A stretch of 64,000 nt of DNA, taken from contig NC_135779.1 in NCBI RefSeq assembly GCF_028453695.1, positions 5,964,831 to 6,028,830 of the forward strand. Direction: 5' to 3'. Both the position numbers and the translations under genes were made by a program. Below, piece after piece: positions 34,305 to 47,023 of this stretch; position 1 is the stretch's first letter, and every line of letters starts with the position of its first letter. The notes beneath the pieces are model-generated. The model did no database searches, was not told the DNA's origin, and saw only the letters and a program-made list of their open reading frames with translations. This DNA is from Augochlora pura (Eukaryota > Arthropoda > Insecta > Hymenoptera > Halictidae).

Positions 34305-34432
34305 CTGGAAAGAAACTGAAACTAACCTAGAAAAGAACTAATACCAACCTAGAAAGAAACTAAAACTAACCTAGAAAGAAACTGATACTAACCTAGAAAG
34401 AAACTAAAACCAACCTGGAAAGAAACTAAAAA
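34305..34432. repeat. 22-bp tandem repeat (CTAACCTAGAAAGAAACT type)
   Basis: About five to six copies of a 22-bp unit containing AACCTAGAAAGAAACT, with C/T and A/G variants. Confidence 0.85.
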
Positions 34433-34807
34433 ACAGTAAAATTTACAGTAAATTGCAGCAACGTGTACAATAAATTCTTGAACGACGCAGTCAGGAGAAC
34501 CGGTGGAAGCAAATTGGGTATCGCGTCTCGCCGCAGAAAAAGCTCGTGCCGCGCCGTAGAGAAAGGGTCTATCGAGTGGCTAAACAAAGAGCGATCGGAA
34601 TTACCAGAATAAATGTCCTCTAATTAACAATCTCCCGGCGCGCGTCTATACAGAACGGCAACCGAGGCACGGTTTTCACGGGTGAAGGGCGCGCGCGGGC
34701 ACGGAAGAACGAGCAGGGTCGATACCGCGCGTATCCTCTTCGAGGCATAATGAACGGTTACGGCGTAGACGAAACTTTAACATTTAATAACGGCACACGA
34801 GAGAGAA

Positions 34808-34846
<39 letters not shown>

Positions 34847-36400
34847 TTCGCAACCATTCTTCCCGGTTAACAAATCCCCCGCGCGGAGATTCGTTCAACT
34901 TCGAAAATTTTCGACCGGTTCTCGCCGCGATGCAAAACAGAGCATGTAATCGCGAGCACGCCGCCGAGAGACCCGTGAAATTTATCATCGCGATCGCTCT
35001 GCCTGCTGGCTCGCCTCGTGTCTCGTCGTCGCCGTCGCCGTCGCCGTCGCCGCTCGATCGTTATTGGTAACGGCTTTGCCTGGGCTTTGAACGGGGCTCC
35101 TACGGGCCATAGCAAAGTTGCACGAAAGCGTCGATCGCGCGCTGTCAAATCGAGCGTAAGGAGTCGTCGCTTTCTAGGCGGTTAATTATGGGCAACAGCA
35201 CCTCCGCACGGTTTCTCTTTGACATCTTTCTTCGCTAAGCCAAAGCGATCTAGCCGACCGGTTTATTTCACTCTCGCAGCGCCGCGTCGTTTCGCCAGTC
35301 GCATTGTACGCGGCGCCGAGTTTAGATCTGTCAGCCGCTCGGCGTCAGCGTTTGGAGAACGTCCTCCCAAAAAGGGCACGGGGATGCTGTAGTATATGAG
35401 GTTATAGTGTTAGGAGTTTTGTCAAGGTTATGGTTTAGAATATTATGATAGAATATTAGAATTTTATTAAAGTGTTATTATATGAGTTATGTCAAGGTAT
35501 GGTTTATAGCATTATGCTATTATGCTAAGAATAGCTGACATCCCTGACACGCGATCCCGAGTCAAAAATCTCCCGTTGCAATTCTCATTCTAATTTCTCC
35601 ATTTCTCTTCGAAACGCTCCAACGCTCCAATTTTCGTGCAGGATCGGCCATTGTGCCGGCGAAACAATGGCGACGTCCCATTAAAGAAGAGCACCATGGA
35701 AACCGTTCGCCTGGCGATAAAAGCCGATCGAAGTCGGCACGCACTTTCCGGGCTGCATACGGAATTCGAAAAACTGTCGGATACGCCCGTGGGAATCGTT
35801 ACATATATCCTCGAGAGCCCCGCGCGGCGCTCGGCAGGGGTACACACTTCCCCGATCCGGATGATGAAACTTTAATTCGCCTTTTGGTCCTCCGTTGGAC
35901 GACGGGGGCCCTGGGGAGTCGCGGCGCGAAGTGTCGCGGATCCGGGGTCCTCGGATCCGTTCGTTCATTAGTCGAGAAAGACGGTCGCGAAAAAGCGGAG
36001 GATAATGAGATTCGAGCTGACGGTGTCTGACGCTATCTGACGCTATCCAGTGAAGTCTGGCGGTATCTGACGGTGTCTGGTAGAGTCTGGTAGTGTCTGA
36101 CGATGTCTGGTGGAAGTCGGGTCGGGCCGGGTCGGGCCCGCGACGTAGTCGTCGCCGTGGAGCCTCCTAGGAGCCGCTGCTCCGTGTAATTTATTCCATT
36201 AGGTTAATCCGAGGAGACTGGCACTTACATTTATGAAGTCGTCGAGCGGCGACGATATTGTGCGACCGGATGTTAGAATACCCTTTATCCGTTACTAATG
36301 TCCGCCCGGCCCTTTTTCTCCCGCGGCCGTGATTATATTGCGGGCCGCTTTGTATCGGGATTACCGGTACGGTAATACCGCGACAATAAAGGGATTAAAC
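34433..36400. other. CpG-rich non-coding DNA
   Basis: Includes a (GA)n run at about 34,800-34,840 and (CGTCGC)n-like triplets near 35,025. At 36,020-36,115 a short GTCTGACG/GTCTGGTA-type repeat occurs. Open frames overlap on both strands without motifs. Confidence 0.4.
36020..36115. repeat. Short ~11-bp repeat (GGTGTCTGACG type)
   Basis: About eight imperfect copies of GTCTG(A/G)CG(G/C)TATC-like words in tandem. Confidence 0.65.
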
Positions 36401-36414
36401 TTTCCCCGCCGACG

Positions 36415-36880
36415 CGATCTCTCCCTCTCTCACTCACTGTCTCTCTGTCTGTCTCCTTCTCGCTTTTTCTCTATATCTCCCTATCTCTATCTATCTCTAT
36501 CTCTATCCCTATATTTCTCTATCTACCTTTCTCTATCTCTGTCTCTAGCTTTCTCTATCCAATTCTCTATGTCTATCTATTGCTATCTCTATTTATTTCT
36601 ATCTCTATTTATTTCTATCACTATTTATCTCTATCTCTATCTATTTCTATCTCTATCTATTGCTATCTCTATCTATTGCTATCTCTATCTATTGCTATCT
36701 CTATCTATTTCTATCTCTATCTATTGCTATCTCTATCTATTGCTATCTATATCTATTGCTATCTCTATCTATTTCTATCTCTATCTATTGCTATCTCTAT
36801 CTATTGCTATCTCTATTTATTTCTATCTCTATCTATTGTTATCTCTATCTATTGCTATCTCTATCTATAGCTATCTCTAT

Positions 36881-36920
<40 letters not shown>
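36415..36920. repeat. Compound (CTAT/CTCTAT)n microsatellite
   Basis: About 500 bp dominated by CTATCTCTATCTATTGCTAT units (about 18 bp), ending in a pure CT run. Long Ser/Leu/Tyr/Ile-rich frames over it are artefacts. Confidence 0.9.
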
Positions 36921-36925
<5 letters not shown>

Positions 36926-37610
36926 ACTCCTCCCACCCGTAACGAGAAAAGAAATTCAATTTCCCGGCAACGACTTTATTAAAACCGCGAAGAAGCGCGC
37001 CAGCCTCCAGATTGTTTCCGCGACGTAATTAAAAACAATCGAGAGAGCTGCTCGAGACAGTGTTTGCGTACGGGAGCCCCTCCTCGGGCCAATCTACGAT
37101 TTCATACGTGTAATTAGGGGTGGATGGCGCGTAACCGTGGCTCGGAGTTTATCCAAACACGGCCCGATGTAACACAATGTTACTTTACGGCGTAATTGGT
37201 GTAATTGACCATAAATTATTCATACAGCCGCGAATAATTATATATCTATATGTATATGTATATATCTATATATTTATTTATGTTGTCGTATTCTTCTTTC
37301 GAAATTAAACAGACGAATAATTCCGCCGTAATTCCGGTTATAATATCGTAAAATCCAATTAGCCGTTTACAACGCGGAATCGTCGGTAATTGTTTACGGC
37401 GGCGCGCTAACAGGCGCCGTATGAAATTTCCATTTATCACGATACAACATAACCGCGCCGAGGCCTACCGACCGTGTGCCAGGCCATTGTTCGACGTTAA
37501 CCACACTTATCGGAAATCTTTTGTGTTGGAGGACTGTTTCTTCTTTTTCTTTTTCTCATTTCTTTTTTCGTAAGTGGAAGTCTGATGGTACGTTCCTGGA
37601 TTTATCGGTT
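36921..37610. other. Non-coding, possible conserved regulatory DNA
   Basis: The block 37,090-37,250 carries many TAATT/ATTA words in a GC-moderate context, including CATAAATTATTCAT. It could be an enhancer, but there is no direct evidence. No gene. Confidence 0.3.
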
Positions 37611-37780
37611 TAACACTAGAATAATTTTAATATCCTAACATCATTATTTCACATTGTAATATTGTAATAAATGCAGTAAGTGCATCATATAAAATACAGT
37701 AAGTTACTTCAAAATAGTTTCACTATTTAACAATTTTTTAAAATTTAAACTTTGATGGTATAAAAAATATCTTGAGAGGG

Positions 37781-38020
37781 TTAACCCCTTGCACTATAAT
37801 AACGTGTCAAACTCGTAGTGAAGGTTTTATGCAAACTCTACTAAATATAAATATTATTAATTTCTTCCACACCGAAATAGAAATAAATTCTTCTGTTATC
37901 TTAGAAACAAAAGTGCATAAGGACAATAGAACAAAAATTGTCTGGTACTTTTTCTGAAAATAGCAAGGATAAATGCTGATATCAACGCAGCGTGAAAGGA
38001 ATCGTAGTACAAAGGGTTAA
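37781..38020. mobile_element. TTAA-family element, divergent subfamily
   Basis: TTAACCCCTTGCACTA at the left and TAGTACAAAGGGTTAA at the right form imperfect inverted repeats of about 16 bp, with outer TTAA. The interior differs from the copies at 3.2 and 32.7 kb, so this is a separate subfamily. Confidence 0.62.
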
Positions 38021-38925
38021 TAAGGAAAGCGATCTCTTCATTGCGTCGCCCGACATCGTCCGCCACCTCGGCCGCCACTAATTTCCTGTCATTATCGCGT
38101 CGAAAGACGTCTTAGCCGCCTCGGATTGGTCAACGAGACGATTCGCAGCTTGGGTATCGCGCGAGACATATGTAGCAATGCTCTCTGCTCGCCTTTTCTT
38201 AGAGTTGATCGCCCGTTCGCGATGCAACTCTGCGATATCGCTGGACGCGTGACTGTTATGCTGTTTTATTATTGGCAAGCGGCGAACGGTTGCGTTCGAC
38301 GGCCTCGAAAATTAATGCCGAACGTGTCTCGAACTTATTTTAACTCTTTGCGTGACGTCGAGCATCTACGAAGTCACGTGTTCATATTTTTCTTTGTTCT
38401 TTTATTTCTTTGTTTGTTTGTTTGTTCGTTCGTTCGTTCGTCGATTGTTTATTTGTTCGTTCGTTCGTTCATTCGTTTAATTCTTTTTTTCTTTCGGTTT
38501 TTATTTCTTTTTTATTTCTTCCTTTGTTTATTTATTTATATATAGAACTAACGAATCCTATGCTGCAAACAGAGAGAAAGAATTTTACAATAATAATTGA
38601 GTGACGAGCTATATTTGTATATAATAATACAGAAAGCATATAATCAGTTAAAAGTGGAAATTAAACGAAAGAACGTTAAACATCGAGAATAATCTTATTA
38701 ACAAATAATCTGAACAAAAAGAATAGGTTATGAACTGAATTTCAAGCTATACAATCCTATAATCCTGAAAATTAAAGAATCACTACTATCTATGAACTTA
38801 AATATACTTAAAAATACGTCAAAGCGTTACTTATTAAACATTTTTATTCAGAAAATTTAATAACCTACCATTTTTATAATTAAAGAGTTCAGTTTAAATA
38901 AAGAATGGAAAGAACTCTTTTATGA
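38021..38925. other. Non-coding stretch
   Basis: Contains (TTTG/TTCG)n repeats at about 38,405-38,475, then AT-rich DNA. Open frames over the T-rich repeats are artefacts. Confidence 0.5.
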
Positions 38926-38930
38926 TGATG

Positions 38931-39034
38931 TTGGCCTCACGGTTTCGTCTTAAGCTAGTCGCTTTCGTAGTGAAGCGGTGCTCGGTCACGTTCACAGGAT
39001 GGATGGGTGACCGCCACGACGCTGCACTTCTTTC
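38931..39034 (+). repeat. 5S-rRNA-like segment (possible SINE head or 5S pseudogene)
   Basis: GGATGGGTGACCGCC at 39,001-39,015 matches the core of the box C promoter region of eukaryotic 5S rRNA genes. A TTAAGC word about 50 bp upstream recalls the start of box A. The intervening sequence does not match 5S well, so this is at best a diverged pseudogene or the head of a 5S-derived SINE. No poly(A) tail or terminal duplication is visible. Confidence 0.3.
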
Positions 39035-39039
39035 TTGTA

Positions 39040-42000
39040 CACAATATTACTACTCTTCTCTCTTTTCATTCACAAGCGATTTTTCATAGCGTGTTACCTC
39101 TGTAGAGTCTCTTCTTTCTTCGTCGAGGTCAACAAATCATCTCTTCTTTCATAACTTTACCACCTTTGCAAACTGCACACATCAACTTTTCTACACAACA
39201 GATTAGTGGATTCGTTGCAAAGGAAGATCAAATGTTGTGACATTTCCACCTGGAGTTTACGAACAGGCCGAACGTCCAGTCTAAGAGTGTCCAACAACCA
39301 ATTTTTTGTTGTGAATGAAATGAATATTATTTAATATTTATAAGATACTTTGGCTATGTTAGTTGACGTTCAGGAATTTGTGATTATCTTGCTTAGCTAT
39401 TAATCTACTTAGATTCTTTGAGTTTTAAAATTTTTTAATTTCTTAAATACAAGTTCATTTCTTCTTTCAATAACTTAAATAACATTTTGAGGAATATTTA
39501 AAGAAAATCTAAAGAATATTAAAAGAAAATCTGAAGAACATTTAAAGCAAATCTAAAGAACACTTAAAGAAAATCTGCAAAAGTCAAAATAAAGTCGAAA
39601 TAAAATCGAAATAAAATCCAAATAAATTCTAAATTAAATCGAAATAAAATAGACGAAACCATTACAGTTTTTCCAAATTCTTTTCTCATTACCACAGCAC
39701 CGTACACATTTAATTCCCTCAATTATGGCAACCAACGCACTGTGTCTAACGATTAGAACCGCATCGGACACGCGTCGACGGTAGGAAAATCACGGTATCC
39801 CACACGCAGGAATTACGAGAAAATGATTTCCTGGCAGCGGATAGTCGCAGGCCGGGCAGTTTCCGACTGCTCGTCGCAGCTAGATTGGATTCGGGCAGCC
39901 GTAAAAGCACGGGAAAACGTAAATTGAAACAACAGGCCGCTACCACTACCACTACCACCACCACCGGTGGCGGCGGCGGTAGTGGACGACTCGCGGTTCA
40001 CCGCCGCGGCGATGCACCGTCGCTTCGCCTTAATTACACCATATCCCCGCCACTTAATTGGAAATTGTCCAATAATTCGGGTCAGCGTGAAGACACTGGG
40101 CCTCCGCTCCTTATTGCAATTAATAATACAGTTAAGCGGGCGGCGTTCGGCTTGGCACGAACGCTTCCTAGAATCGGTCGCAACGTACCCCGGATAATTA
40201 TAGAGCGCGCGCGCGAACCGTGCCGGTGTGCGTATGTGCATGTGTGTGTGTGTGTGTGTCGGTCGCAGTTCGAATATTTTCTATTCGGATAAATCACGTG
40301 ATTCCGTTGCGGATCGGCTGGCACACGCGCTTCTATGGAGACCATGTAGAAAGCGCACGAGTCTCTATGGCCATTCCCCCCTTCCCAAAGCCGCGTGTAT
40401 GTGTGCGCACGAGTTGCCTTTGAACCATAAACCGGCGGAATCACGAATGCGCGGGGACCGGTCTTTGTTGCGCAGTCTGTTAATGCTAGATTAAATTTCA
40501 ATGAGATTTTCAGCGCGGTTAACGAGATCCCAGTTTTTCAATCTTTTAAATCTTTATTTAATGCTAGGATTACGAATGAAGTTTATTTGCGGTTATCGAG
40601 ACTGTGAAGGTACATTAAGAAAAATTGAGAAACAAATTAGGTATATTCTTGAGATGAATATTGTAATGGTAATACGAATGGTTATATTTTTCTTATGTTT
40701 ATAAGAGGTAAAAATAAATTTATAAAATTTATAAATGCTAAAAGTAATAAGGTAAAGTAATGGTAAGGTAATTATTGTACATTTTATAATTAATATATTA
40801 TACAATATACAATTATAGCCTGAATTTTTGTAAATCTTTTACTTTAGATTTTATCAGAGGGCAATACTCGCAGCAAGAAATACAATACCCAGTTAAAATT
40901 TCTAGAATTCCTTTTATAACTACATTATAACATAATACACAATACCATCGCTCAACATAGCTATAAAACTAACAAAAATATTTCACAGCACAAATTATAC
41001 CTTCAGCTACAATCACCGTTCTCTAAACCAATATCGAACAAAAGCTTCGCAAACATTCATTGCACTTGCGACAGCCATGTAAAAATGTCTCCTAATTCAA
41101 AGATTCCGACGACCTTACAAAAGTTCCTCGACACACTAAATCATCCAAAATATAGAGAACACGTCAATACGCAGCTTGCACATGATACATATCGCAAGTC
41201 CATCGAACCGTCCGCGGACGAAAGCAAAGCGATCCTCGCAGACCGGCTAGTCGTAAGCCCCGATCTCACCTGAACCGTCTTATCCGGTGGATTGCCCTTA
41301 ATTCGTCGCGATCGATGGATCGGGTCAGAGGGTAGTTCATACCTGACTTAATATCACCGTCGCCCCCTTTGCCGTTCGTAGTAGCACGGAAGTACTTTGA
41401 CCGTCGAAGCGAGCCGCGACGCAGCCGCTTCAAGATTCCGCGGCGCATCTTCGCGCAAATGTCTGTTGTCTCTCTCTCTCTCCGCGGATGTCCGTTGTCT
41501 CTCTCCGCGCGCACACACGCGGAAACACACAATTACAATGCGGCGAGACGCGGGCCGCTGGAGAAGAGTAGCCGACACTGGGCCGGTGCCAATAAATGCA
41601 TCGTCTCGGCGGCAGTTTCCGCTACTTTCCGCGCTCGCGTTCCCTCGGAAGCCGTGATCGAGCGTAAAGGATGGAAGCCCCCGGTTAGCAAACTGCACAG
41701 CATAATGCCGTTTCCGTTCTATTTTCGAACACGGCGATTCGATTCGTATCTACGCTTGTCCGGGCGACGCCGCTGTAAAAGTTTCTCCGCGTTCCGTTTT
41801 AATCGCCGCGGCTCTCTTTTAAGGGGACGGAGGGGAGGATGACATCGTTCGGGAATCGCGACTTTTTGTCGATTGCGGAATGCTTGCAACCGTAGCGGAA
41901 TTTAGGCGACAAGGATTCGGTGGGTTATGTGACCGGATGACGTGCGCCAGATTTGGTAATTTACGATTTGCTGAAAATGCGAAGACGAATGGAGAGTTTA

Positions 42001-43860
42001 TGCGATGTTTCGTTGGATTTAGATTATAAAGAGACCCAGGAGATAAAAATAGCTGAACTGTGTTGGATGAATGTGTTTCGCTGGTTTTGCGGAATGGTGT
42101 GAAATTCGAAAGTCGAAAAACCAATATTTAACCAACACCGTTTATCACAGAATCCCTCAACAATGCCAACAAAACCTCGTCGAATAAAATAAGAAAGGAA
42201 ACAATTAAATTTTAAGCAATTTTAAAACAATTTTGAAACAATAAAAATTCATCCCTGAATATATCAAAGTATATCACCAACAACGAACAACCCTCAAACT
42301 ATAGTACTTATTATACAAACTGTACACCGAACGGATTGACGAGCAATTTCTCGCAAAAAATTCCCTGAAATAGTAGCGCACAAAAGATGACGATTTCGAG
42401 AACGTTAAACGGGAGAAGGGATTGATTTCGAGTAGCGGTTGAAGCCCGAACGAGGTTCAATTTCCTTTCAACAGCGCCCTCCGGGGCATCGAGTGCGTAC
42501 GCCTGTTCCTTTGTTTCCCGATCACCGCGGAAAAATCCGCGCTGTTCATCCGGTAGTCGGCGGGGGCCCGCGGGGCTCTAAAGTGTTTCTCATATTTCAG
42601 TCGTTCGTTGTGACAGCGGCTAGACGGGGCCGAAACGCCCGGTAGATCCGCGGAGTCGGTTTAAATTAGGGAGTCTAGACGCCTCGGAAATACCACGTGG
42701 TCCGCATCACGCACCCGTGTTGCGGATACCCGGTTCGAATGTTCGCGCCTTGTTCGACGGCCGATCCCAGCCGTCAACGGGGTGAACATCCGACGGACAT
42801 CCAATGGATACGTTCTTTGTGAAAGGGTTCGATCGCTGGTGGTCCAGTCTGAATGGTTCCTCAGGGTTGCCATTTTTCAGCGAAATTCGCTGGTGAATGC
42901 TGGGTTTTTAGCGAAAGAGACACCTGAAAGTCAATAATGGTAGCAATAGTTAATTATGAAAATAGTGCAGTTATTAAGTAATAAGGACTGCACTTTGTTT
43001 TTTTACCTTTTGCAGTCGAAGATTGAACGTCCCATTTTATTCTGTAATTATTTCAGTATTTAATATAATTTATCTAGGATAAGATAACTTGAAGCAATAT
43101 GTTATTCATTTTGTAACTATTTTAGATCGTTGCAAAATTATTTCCTTTTGTCAGAATATCAGTTAAATCAAGATCAAAATATTTCAAGAATTCTTTGACA
43201 AGGAACTATTTTTTGCTCAGAGCGAATTGCTGCAACGATTTAAATACTTCTTTTATTCCTATGTATTGTTATATCGAGGATTCTAAAAATTGTAGAAATA
43301 TCTTCTCACACATAATATCCTCCAAAGCATCTACATATATTAATATCAACATATCTTTTTCTTTTCAAAACGTAAAATGTATTATGACTGTTAATTTATC
43401 ACTGAGAAACTGTAATCTAAGAACTGTTAAGTATTTTCTACTATTATATATTTATTACATATTTATAATATACTATCATTAATGTACCTTTTTCCCCTTC
43501 GAAACGCAAGATGTCACTTCTCAGCGATTAATTATTATTCGCGCTACGTTTACGAGCACTCCGCGATCGTTTTCGGCCGATGATGAAGATCCGCGGACAA
43601 TGGCCGGGGGGTGGGGGAGGGGTGCGACAATCCGGGAAACAACGATTCCCGGATTGCGCAGGAACTTTTAATTAGGCTCCCCGCATCGGAATTTCATTAA
43701 CGGCCCGGGGTCCGAATGAATGCGACTAATTAAAGCTTGAGCACTTTCCGGATCGAGTGAACACTCGAATTCGGCGTTCCACGGAAGTATGCGCCTTTGT
43801 CAGCCGTGGAATGGCGATAGCGATTCCCTCCGTTCACGGGACTGTGTTTCCTTGACGCGA
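39040..43860. other. Non-coding stretch, CpG-rich islands in AT-rich DNA
   Basis: Includes a degenerate AAAGAAAATCTAAAGAA repeat at about 39,490-39,640, a (GT)n run at about 40,240-40,258, and CpG-rich blocks at 39.75-40.5 and 41.2-41.85 kb. A 62-codon ATG frame at 41,085-41,273 is protein-like in composition but isolated. Donor-like words (CAG/GTGAGA on the minus strand near 41,270) were seen without a convincing exon. No gene is supported. Confidence 0.4.
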
Positions 43861-43863
43861 GAC

Positions 43864-44122
43864 GCCGACCCTTTTTCGCCCTCGAAACGATTTTATATCT
43901 GAAATAATTCGTTTGATTTACAGTGTCTCGATTTTGTGTAACAAAGTGCACTTTGTGCGTGAAATATCTGTCCCGTAATTTGTGTAACAATTACCCTTGC
44001 AACAACTCTTTAACTACTCTTTAACTATTATACTCTATAACTCTTGAACTATGATGATATGAACTATGATGATAATAATCTTTGTGGTGTCACAGAGTCA
44101 CCACTCGAGTGCAAAGGGTTGA
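43864..44122. mobile_element. Degenerate TTAA-family element
   Basis: Left terminus GACCCTTTTTCGCCCTCGAA and right terminus CTCGAGTGCAAAGGGTTGA resemble the family, but both TTAA sites are mutated. The interior TTTACAGTGTCTCGATTTTG matches the copy at 32.7 kb (TTACAGCGTTTCGATTTTAT). Confidence 0.5.
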
Positions 44123-45740
44123 AATAAACCTAAATCTACCAAGTCGATCAAAATGACCCATTCCACAATTTTTGTTAGAAAATTTGTTATATTATAAAGA
44201 CATTTACATAGGAAATTATTGAACGGATATCACGATTGAAGCATAAATTATAATTAGAAATGGCAAAAAGCCTAAATAAATCCAGTCTTCAAAAGTCCAT
44301 TCTTCTAAAGCAAAACACGTAGCTACAGTTCGAGCTCTGTGTGTTCAGCGTTAAACGGAGACTTTAGACCGATGTGGAAAAACTGACGGAACAGTTAACG
44401 AGATATTATTCTCGGATACGCGATAGTGTGCGCGTGCAGCTTATAGAGACGTATGGACGCGTGTTCGCGTGACTCCGTTGTCTGCAATCATCGTCGCATG
44501 CGTTCAAAGATCGCGGGCATGAGTCACGGCTGGCATTTTTGGAGCGTAATATAAAGTGGGAAACGGCATTCCAATGAAATCTATAATTTTCCGCAATTAG
44601 CCGGACAAAAGAACGTGCGCGCGGATGTGCGCGGAGCGAGGGCGATAAAGATTCGAGATCGTGGCCACGTATTGTGCTCGGATGGGAGGGGAACCGGAGT
44701 GTCGGTTATGTCATCGTTTCCGTGGCGTTTGCTGCGTCTCAGACGCAGTGTGTTTGACAGTATAAGTGGCCGATTTGGATGTACCAATTAGTTATTCTTT
44801 GGGTACAGTAAATGTCTGTGTACCTGTTCAAGCAATCATACTTTGATGCAAGCGCAATTTCAGGCAAACAAATCAGTTGTTATTATAGCTTTGCTGTCTC
44901 GAAGTTAAATCTTTTCGTCAATAAAGATTTAAAATATTTGAAATAATAATACCATTTATATTTAACTTATAGATATTTTAAAATCACTCTGTTTTTAAGT
45001 ACTGTGTAATATTTTTGAATAAAAATATTTTTCTATATTATAATACATAATATATGTCATATTTTATAGCAAATATTGCATTGAGCAATGTGGAAATTGT
45101 TCTGTAGATAATTATAAATAATAACTGGGAAAGTAAATAATTGTCTGACCGCTCTTTGATCTAGTTCTTGTACCATGAGATTAAATAGTTTGTAATTGCG
45201 TTAATTAATTCCAGAGTGACAGAAGTCCAGAGGCTTTTATCTGCGAGATAATGACAGAAACGTTTCACAATCGAAATTATGAAACGCTGTGAAACAGTGT
45301 CCCGTGACAATGCGTTCGTTTCTTTATAGAACGATTAGGACGAATTGTGAACTGTTGAAGTTACCATGACGCAATTTAAGAAAAAGGAAAAGCAGGAGAA
45401 TGTCTTTTTGATATATTATCAGTATTAAATAAAACTGTTCTGATTAATATTTTTAGTACCTGTTATTCGAAATTTCACTTGTCATTATTATTCACTTGTG
45501 ATATCAAAACAATATTGCTTAAAATAAGATATTTCTGTCGATAAAAATTCAGCAACAAATATTGTCCTAAACGAAGTATAGAGATTTATATTTCTCTTAC
45601 CACAAATTCGTTCACACAACGAAAATTCGTACCTTGTACATCACAGAAAATAATAGATTATTCTTCATTTAATTCTAAATAAATTACACTCTAATTTCTA
45701 CCAAACTCATCGGACACCCTAATAGTTCTGCGAGCGACCG
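44123..45740. other. Non-coding stretch
   Basis: Mainly AT-rich with a CpG-richer part at 44.3-44.8 kb. No gene recognised. Confidence 0.5.
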
Positions 45741-45893
45741 TAGGAGAGAATTTGTCCGAACTGTTTATTTCTGCCGTGTATCGAGCGTACTCGCGTAGCC
45801 GGGTTGCGGAGGATTCATTGATGAAAAATTACGACGAAGCCACTATAGCAGGTTCACTTTCCCCCATTCGTCGTGGGCAGGTAGGCAGTCAGG

Positions 45894-45940
45894 GCAAGCA
45901 AGCAAGCAAGCAAGCAGGCGGCAGGCAGGCAGGCAGGCAC
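45894..45940. repeat. (GCAA)n/(GGCA)n microsatellite
   Basis: GCAA tetranucleotides change into GGCA tetranucleotides within about 45 bp. Confidence 0.85.
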
Positions 45941-47023
45941 ACCAGCTTGTTGTCTCGTGTTCGCGTTTGGTTAGGTCTGGCGTCGCGTCGCGGCGCTGCG
46001 ATCGCATGGCCGCCCTCAGTGTTCACGAGCCTCGCTCGGTGTGTGTTTCGTGGCGCGGTCGTCGTTCACGTTCATCGGCCGTTTCGCTCGGCTCCGTGTG
46101 CTTTTTTACGTGTTGCATCGGGCGCAGTCGTAATTAATTCCGTCGCGAATCCGTCCACGGTCGAACCGGCCCGATCCGTGTACCGGTGCCACCGCCGCGA
46201 GCCGTTGTTCGTTTGTTCCACGGGATCCAACACCGCCGAGCGGCGGGACGTCGGCCTCTCCTCGCGTTTTGCTTCTCTCAGTGTCTCTCTCTCTCTCTCT
46301 CGTCGGAGGGCCGGGTAGAGAGCGTGTGTGTCAAGTTTCGTGTGCGCGCGTGGTTTTTTCGACGTCGCGGGATACGCCGATGCCGACGTCGGCGTCGCGG
46401 TGCCGTGTGTTGTCGTGATAACCGTTCTCTCGCCGTTACACCCGGCCGTCCCCCGGCCGTGCCCGTGCTTCGTGCCTCTCTCGTGTTCAGTTCGACGGAG
46501 TTCACCCGTGGCGGCCGTGCCTTTTTTTACGCAAGTTCTGTGCCTGGCTAGAATGAAAATATAGCCCTCCTTCGACCAGTGTCTCTCTCTGTCTCTCTCT
46601 CTATCTCTCACGATCGCTTCCTCCCTGTGCGTACCAGCCGTATGTAGTATGTGCTTCTGTGTTTATAATCGTTGCGTCCTTTCTCTCTCCGTCTCGCTCT
46701 CCTCTCACCTGCACCAGCTACGAGAGGCACACAGGTGTCCCGTGAAGGAGTGGCGTCGCCAGCCGTGTATCGTCACCCGGTGCGCCGCAACGTCCGCGAG
46801 ACGTTAACGGATACACCGTGCTCGGCGCGACGACCGAGACCTGCCAAAAACCGAGCCATACACCACTGCCCTCCGAGGAATCGTCAAAGTACGTCGACGA
46901 TACGCATTCCGTGCTCGGTACGCGCCCACCGCCACGAAAAGCGTCTCTACCGGCTCCCGTGGCCCACCGTGCCTACCCCCGACACGTTACTCCCTGTGAA
47001 AAATATGGAATTCCACATCCCCC
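45940..47023 (+). promoter_or_regulatory. CpG-rich promoter and leader region, with candidate first coding bases
   Basis: About 1.1 kb of strongly CpG-rich DNA contains several TCAGT initiator-like words, for example CCTCAGTGTTCAC near 46,016, TCTCAGTGTC near 46,276 and GTTCAGTTCGACGG near 46,488. At its end AAAATATGG starts a short frame MEFHIP (ATG at 47,005), followed by CCC/GTAAGC, a plausible donor at 47,024. It precedes, on the same strand, the coding exon at 49.8 kb, so it is a good candidate promoter and leader for that gene. One acceptor-like site (GTGCCAG before 49,703) has the right phase, but that link is weak. Initiation may occur only in the later exon. Confidence 0.4.

Noticed and set aside
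36329..37028. 217-codon frame with Tyr-Leu-Ser-Ile repeats, superficially membrane-like
   Set aside because: Direct translation of the CTAT/CTCTAT microsatellite.
41085..41273. 62-codon ATG frame with protein-like composition
   Set aside because: Isolated, with no promoter, splice or domain evidence; expected by chance in 64 kb.
42597..42625. GTGACAGCGGCTA resembles the 3' part of microRNA miR-210
   Set aside because: The seed half (TGTGCGT) does not match and no complementary 5' arm lies upstream, so no precursor hairpin forms.
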